A DNA stretch of 64,000 bases, taken from Dokdonella_A sp963758365 (GTDB taxonomy: Bacteria; Pseudomonadota; Gammaproteobacteria; Xanthomonadales; Rhodanobacteraceae). Location: NCBI GenBank assembly GCA_963758365.1, contig CAVWVB010000001.1:2852001-2916000 (forward strand), read 5' to 3'. Position 1 is the stretch's first letter. Each line of letters begins with the position of its first letter. The notes beneath the pieces were generated by a model. It saw only the letters and a list, made by a program, of their open reading frames with translations, did no database searches and was not told the DNA's origin. Made by a program: the position numbers and the translations under genes. Of this stretch, positions 59,815 through 64,000 are shown piece after piece.

Positions 59815-60512
59815 TCGCGAACCCCGGTCTTCCACCGGTATCCCGCGCCGTGCACGGTATCGATCGCGTCGAACGCGGGATCGATCGCGAGAAACTTCTT
59901 GCGGATGCGCTTGATGTGCGAGGTGATCGTGGCGTCGTCGACGACGACCTGGGCATCGCGCATCAGCTGGTCGCGGCTTTTCACATGACCGGGGAAACGC
60001 ACCAGCGTGTGCACCATCCAGAATTCGGTCACCGTCAGCGGCACGTCGGCGCCGTTCCAGGTCACGCGCATGCGCTCGGTCTCGAGCACGAGCGGACCCT
60101 GGCTGATCACGCTGTCGGCAGCAACCGGCCTGCGCAGGGCCTCGAGCCGGCGGAACAGCGCATTGATGCGCGCGGCGAGCTGATGCAGCGAGATGTCCTT
60201 GGCCAGATAATCGTCGGCGCCCAGGCGCAGGCCCGAAATCACGTCGAATTCCGAGTCGCGTGCGGTCAGGAACAGGATCGGCAGGGTCGGCGCTCGTGCG
60301 CGCAGACCACGGCACAGTTCGAAGCCGCCTTCGGGCTCGTCGCCGAGGCCGATGTCGATGATCACGAGTTCGGGCAGCCGTTGCGCGAACGCGTTCTCGG
60401 CCTCGCCGCGCGAGGCGTAGCCACGTACCTCATAGCCGAGCCGGGTCAGTGCTTCGGAATAGTTCGCGCGGATCAGCGGCTCATCCTCGACGATCGCGAT
60501 GCTGCGGGACAT
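59811..60512 (-). CDS. Response regulator, PdsR-like (OmpR/PhoB type)
   Basis: A 233-residue two-domain regulator. Receiver ~residues 4-125 with E9/D10, phospho-acceptor D53 (LVIIDIGLGD), T83 and K105. The C-terminal winged helix (~140-230) has LTVTEFWMVHTLVRFPGHVKSRDQLM, VDDATITSHIKRIRKKF and TVHGAGYRW. The sequence pattern is that of the regulator of the proteobacterial dedicated sortase system (PdsR). The stop codon is formed by the end of the MITE-like element, so the original C-terminus may have differed slightly. It would be activated by the kinase downstream on the same strand. Confidence 0.9.
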   Translation of the reverse strand: MSRSIAIVEDEPLIRANYSEALTRLGYEVRGYASRGEAENAFAQRLPELVIIDIGLGDEPEGGFELCRGLRARAPTLPILFLTARDSEFDVISGLRLGADDYLAKDISLHQLAARINALFRRLEALRRPVAADSVISQGPLVLETERMRVTWNGADVPLTVTEFWMVHTLVRFPGHVKSRDQLMRDAQVVVDDATITSHIKRIRKKFLAIDPAFDAIDTVHGAGYRWKTGVRD

Positions 60513-60685
60513 GGCACGCTCCTGGTTGGCAGGGCCAGCTTACGCAGCGTTGCGGCGGCCGTGCAACGGCCGCGAGGCGTGCGTCAGGGAATTGCCAGAA
60601 TTTGCCGGTATGCCGGCAGCTCGCGTGCCGCTCGCATCCATCGCGTGGCGCTGCAATGGGGTCCATTCGCCACTGGAGCAGCACG

Positions 60686-60799
60686 ATGACCGACCCGCGC
60701 CCCGATCCGAATGCCGAACTGCATGCAAGCGAACCGCTGCGTGTGGTGTTCGCGCTTGCCGCGTTCGTGCTCGGCCTGATCGTCTCGATGCACGGTTGA
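60686..60799 (+). CDS. 37-residue single-helix membrane protein
   Basis: A very small protein: a hydrophilic Asp/Pro-rich start (MTDPRPDPNAELHASEPLR) and one membrane helix (VVFALAAFVLGLIVSM). GGAG lies 7-8 bp before the ATG. It is followed 13 bp later by a second small gene with a strong ribosome binding site, and then by a terminator, which supports a real transcript. It is divergent from the PdsR-like gene. No function can be assigned; small helices of this sort often modulate a membrane partner, perhaps the sensor kinase. Confidence 0.6.
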   Translation: MTDPRPDPNAELHASEPLRVVFALAAFVLGLIVSMHG

Positions 60800-60812
60800 A
60801 CGGAGGTGCCCG

Positions 60813-60980
60813 ATGGACGCCGGACCGCGCGAAGCACCGGTTGAACAGCCAGAACCCCGCGTGCACGAGGCAGAACGCGACACGCGCGCACGTGACCGCG
60901 CGGCGGCCGCGAAGGCAGGCGACGCGCGCGCGCGGCTGCCGCCGATCGACTGCGTCGATCCGGGCTGGCGAGCGATCTGA
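60813..60980 (+). CDS. 55-residue hydrophilic protein
   Basis: A short charged protein starting MDAGPREAPVEQPEPR, with an Arg/Ala/Asp-rich middle and ending DCVDPGWRAI. GGAGG (60802-60806) lies 6 bp before the ATG, a better ribosome binding site than most in this window. It forms a two-gene unit with the 37-residue membrane protein, closed by a terminator 13 bp after the stop. No family is recognised. Confidence 0.55.
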   Translation: MDAGPREAPVEQPEPRVHEAERDTRARDRAAAAKAGDARARLPPIDCVDPGWRAI

Positions 60981-60993
60981 GTGGTGGTGGAGT

Positions 60994-61050
60994 ACCCGCG
61001 CCGGCCCGCCTGCCCCTCCGCACGGTCCGGGCCCGGCGCGGGTCCTTTTT
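60994..61050 (+). terminator. Rho-independent terminator after the two small genes
   Basis: An 11-bp perfect stem ACCCGCGCCGG/CCGGCGCGGGT (60994-61004 with 61033-61043) with a GC-rich loop, followed by CC and five Ts (61046-61050). Confidence 0.75.
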
Positions 61051-61081
61051 GCGCAGTCCCCGCCGAGCGCGTACGCAGTCG

Positions 61082-61756
61082 TCAACGACCTGCGATCGCC
61101 GCGTGCATCTGCGCGATCACCGCGCGATAGTCCGCGGCGCCGAAGACCGCCGAGCCCGCGACGAAGGTGTCGGCACCTGCACGCGCGATCTCCGCGATAT
61201 TGTCCGGTTTCACACCGCCGTCGATTTCGAGCCGGATCGCGCGTCCGCTCGCATCGATGCGCTCGCGAGCGCGGCGCAGCTTGTCGAGCGCTGAGGGAAT
61301 GAAACTCTGTCCGCCGAATCCCGGATTGACCGACATGATCAGCACGAGATCAAGCTTGTCGAGCACGTAATCGAGCCAGCTCAGCGAAGTCGCCGGATTG
61401 AACACGAGACCGGCCTCGCAGCCGCTGTCGTGGATGAGCTGAATCGTGCGATCGACGTGCTCGCTCGCCTCGGGATGGAAACTGATCGTCGTCGCGCCGG
61501 CCTTCGCGAAATCCGGAACGATGCGGTCGACCGGCTTGACCATCAGATGCACGTCGATCGGCGCGGTCACGCCGTGCCTGCGCAGCGCCGCGCAGACCAC
61601 CGGACCGACCGTGAGGTTGGGTACGTAGTGGTTGTCCATCACGTCGAAATGGATCCAGCCGGCGCCTGCGGCGAGTACGGCATCGACTTCGGCGCCCAGA
61701 CGCGCGAAGTCGGCGGACAGGATCGATGGGGCGATGACGGATGGTTGCCTGGCCAT
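61082..61756 (-). CDS. rpe: Ribulose-phosphate 3-epimerase
   Basis: A 224-residue TIM-barrel enzyme interconverting ribulose 5-phosphate and xylulose 5-phosphate in the pentose phosphate pathway. Seen in PSILSADFARLGAEV, the metal-binding HFDVMDNHYVPNLTVGP, HLMVKPVDR, MSVNPGFGGQSFI and EIDGGVKPDNI. The gene lies upstream of the trpE region on the same strand, an rpe-trpE association found in related bacteria, though here the two-component genes and small genes intervene. The length and all signature residues are normal. Confidence 0.97.
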   Translation of the reverse strand: MARQPSVIAPSILSADFARLGAEVDAVLAAGAGWIHFDVMDNHYVPNLTVGPVVCAALRRHGVTAPIDVHLMVKPVDRIVPDFAKAGATTISFHPEASEHVDRTIQLIHDSGCEAGLVFNPATSLSWLDYVLDKLDLVLIMSVNPGFGGQSFIPSALDKLRRARERIDASGRAIRLEIDGGVKPDNIAEIARAGADTFVAGSAVFGAADYRAVIAQMHAAIAGR

Positions 61757-61846
61757 TTGGGTTTCCCGCTACTACACGACAGCGGCGCTGGACCGCGAAG
61801 ATGGCGCAAGCGTAAGGCATCGTGCGTCGCAGTGCTTCCCCATGCG

Positions 61847-62635
61847 CTATCTGAATCCGCGTTCTGCCTTGATGTGCTCCCAGGCCGCATTGATTTCGCG
61901 CGCGCGGTCCTCGGCGCGACGCTTGAGTTCATCCGGCACGTCGCTGCCGAGCTTGTCGGGATGGTGCTGGCTCATCAGCTTGCGATAGGCATGCTTGACC
62001 TCGCGCTCGTTTGCACCGCGCGAAACGCCGAGCACCGCGTACGGATCGACATCGGAGGGACGCGACGCGGAAGGCGCTCGCGGACCTCTTCCGTAAGGGC
62101 CCTGACGGGTCGCCGAAGCATAGCCCTTCATCGCCGACAGCGCGGCCAGCTCGTGGTCGCTGACGCCGAGCGCCCAGCACAGCCTGCGCAGCAGCACGAG
62201 CTTGGCCTCGACCAGCGCACCTTCGGCGAACACCAGATCGAGCAGCAGGTCGAGCACGATGAACGCGAGATCGCGGCGACCGTTGCACCAGCGCTTGATA
62301 TCGGCGATCGCGAGCCCGGCATCGAATCCGGCCTCCTTGCCGATGCCGAAGCGCTCGATCGCGACCCGGCGCTGCGCTGCGTCCAGACGCAGGCGTGCCA
62401 TCAGCGCTTCGGTCGCGGTGATCTCCGGCTCGGAAACGCGCCCGTCCGACTTGGACAGCGCGCCCGCAAACGCGAACAGCGGTTCAATGAAGCCCTGCCC
62501 CATCGATGGCGGGCGCAGGCGCGTGACCGCCGAATCGTAGAAATGCCCGAGCATTGCGCCGATCAGCAGTCCGGCCGGGTTGTGGAACAGGATCAGGCCG
62601 ATGATCGCGCCGACGACCTTGCCGATGATCCTCAA
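61847..62635 (-). CDS. djlA: DjlA-type membrane co-chaperone
   Basis: A 262-residue DnaJ-like protein. An N-terminal membrane helix (IIGKVVGAIIGLILFHNPAGLLIGAMLGHF) with GxxxG-type glycines, a TerB-like helical domain (~residues 45-165), and a C-terminal J domain (DPYAVLGVSRGANEREVKHAYRKLMSQHHPDKL) with the HPD motif that stimulates DnaK. This is the arrangement of DjlA, a regulator of envelope stress and capsule genes through DnaK. It lies 90 bp upstream of rpe on the same strand. Confidence 0.95.
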   Translation of the reverse strand: MRIIGKVVGAIIGLILFHNPAGLLIGAMLGHFYDSAVTRLRPPSMGQGFIEPLFAFAGALSKSDGRVSEPEITATEALMARLRLDAAQRRVAIERFGIGKEAGFDAGLAIADIKRWCNGRRDLAFIVLDLLLDLVFAEGALVEAKLVLLRRLCWALGVSDHELAALSAMKGYASATRQGPYGRGPRAPSASRPSDVDPYAVLGVSRGANEREVKHAYRKLMSQHHPDKLGSDVPDELKRRAEDRAREINAAWEHIKAERGFR

Positions 62636-62867
62636 CGCATACCTCCCGCGCGCAAGACGCGGTGCGGCGCTACGGCTTCATGGTCGATGCAGGGGGGGAT
62701 CGTCACGGTCTTGGCGCGGGCTGCGAAACGGGCAAGGCCGCGAATTCTAGCAAGCGATGGCGGAGCGGCGATTCAGCAAGACGCCCCGCCGGCAGCGTGC
62801 GGTCACCCGGCGCATGCATCGCGCCGCCCGCTACAATGTCCGTCCCAACCCGCGACCGGAATCCGCT

Positions 62868-63764
<897 letters not shown>

Positions 63765-63856
63765 TCCGGCGCATGCACCGCCGTCGGACCAGCGCATGGA
63801 TTCCACCGCGCGCGAGAGCGTCGTAGATTCGGCGAGGACCACGACGAGGGCCGCAC

Positions 63857-64000
63857 ATGCGCACTATCAACGACTGGTTCGACCGCTACAGTGCGGATCA
63901 CCGCAACGCGACCAACCGCGCGATCCACTGGATCTGCGTACCGGCGATCCTTTGGGCAGTCGTCGCCGCGTTATGGCTGATTCCGGTACCGGCATCGCTG
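63857..64000 (+). CDS. DUF962/Mpo1-like membrane protein, N-terminal part
   Basis: The first 48 residues of a gene cut by the right window edge: MRTINDWFDRYSADHRNATNRAIHWICVP, then a membrane helix (AILWAVVAALWLIPVPASL). The start pattern (YxxxHRNxxNxxIHxxCVP) is typical of DUF962/Mpo1-like proteins, whose yeast member is a 2-hydroxy fatty acid dioxygenase. GAGG precedes the ATG. The bacterial function is not established. Confidence 0.8.
   Translation, partial: MRTINDWFDRYSADHRNATNRAIHWICVPAILWAVVAALWLIPVPASL

Overview
The window reads as one contiguous stretch of a high-GC gammaproteobacterial chromosome, most likely Lysobacterales (Xanthomonadales), near Rhodanobacteraceae/Dokdonella. The reasons are a Clp-type CRP gene next to trpC and divergent from speD, a proteobacterial dedicated sortase-type two-component pair (PdsS/PdsR-like), an ECF sigma factor paired with a TPR serine/threonine kinase, and many secreted proteins ending in a short [I/L]-[F/Y]-x-[D/N]-G-F-[D/E] tail. 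No dnaA, rRNA operon or phage genes are seen. Taxonomy is inferred from gene content, not from a search.

Layout. 0-7.6 kb (+): end of gspD, a bacterial PH-domain protein, gspE, gspF, then ftsE-ftsX-tandem receiver protein-ung linked by 4-bp overlaps. 7.6-14 kb: rpoH preceded by a perfect CIRCE operator, a CadC-like winged-helix/TPR regulator, and a secreted FG-GAP protein with 14 repeats. 14-31.3 kb: priA with an inverted pair of DnaA boxes upstream, a DUF3667 protein, a MATE exporter, sppA, a three-copy 132-bp hairpin repeat, an ArsR-type regulator divergent from NIPSNAP and PEP-mutase-like genes, a secreted hydrolase, a korC-korA-korB 2-oxoacid oxidoreductase cluster, a small lipoprotein and an SDR. 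31.3-39.2 kb: tRNA-Gln(CTG), rplM-rpsI, a GlcF-like Fe-S protein, coq7, speD, a clp/crp homologue, and trpGDC on the minus strand.

39.4-55.6 kb is the distinctive part. It is a 16-kb block entirely on the + strand, lying between trpG and trpE (both minus). It starts with an ECF sigma factor and a membrane Ser/Thr kinase with TPRs, closed by a strong terminator. Six secreted right-handed beta-helix-type proteins follow. Five of them have, 34-38 bp before the start codon, the same element TGGCACAARC-N13-CGTTCT with an invariant 13-bp gap, which has the geometry of an ECF promoter. I infer a self-contained regulon: the kinase activates the sigma factor, and the sigma factor transcribes a family of exported repeat proteins carrying a common C-terminal tail. 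Duplicated flanks and a gene remnant show that the family grew by tandem duplication.

55.8-64 kb: trpE, the PdsS-like kinase and PdsR-like regulator separated by a MITE-like inverted-repeat element, two very small genes with good ribosome binding sites and a terminator, rpe, djlA, purC, and the start of a DUF962/Mpo1-like gene cut by the window edge.
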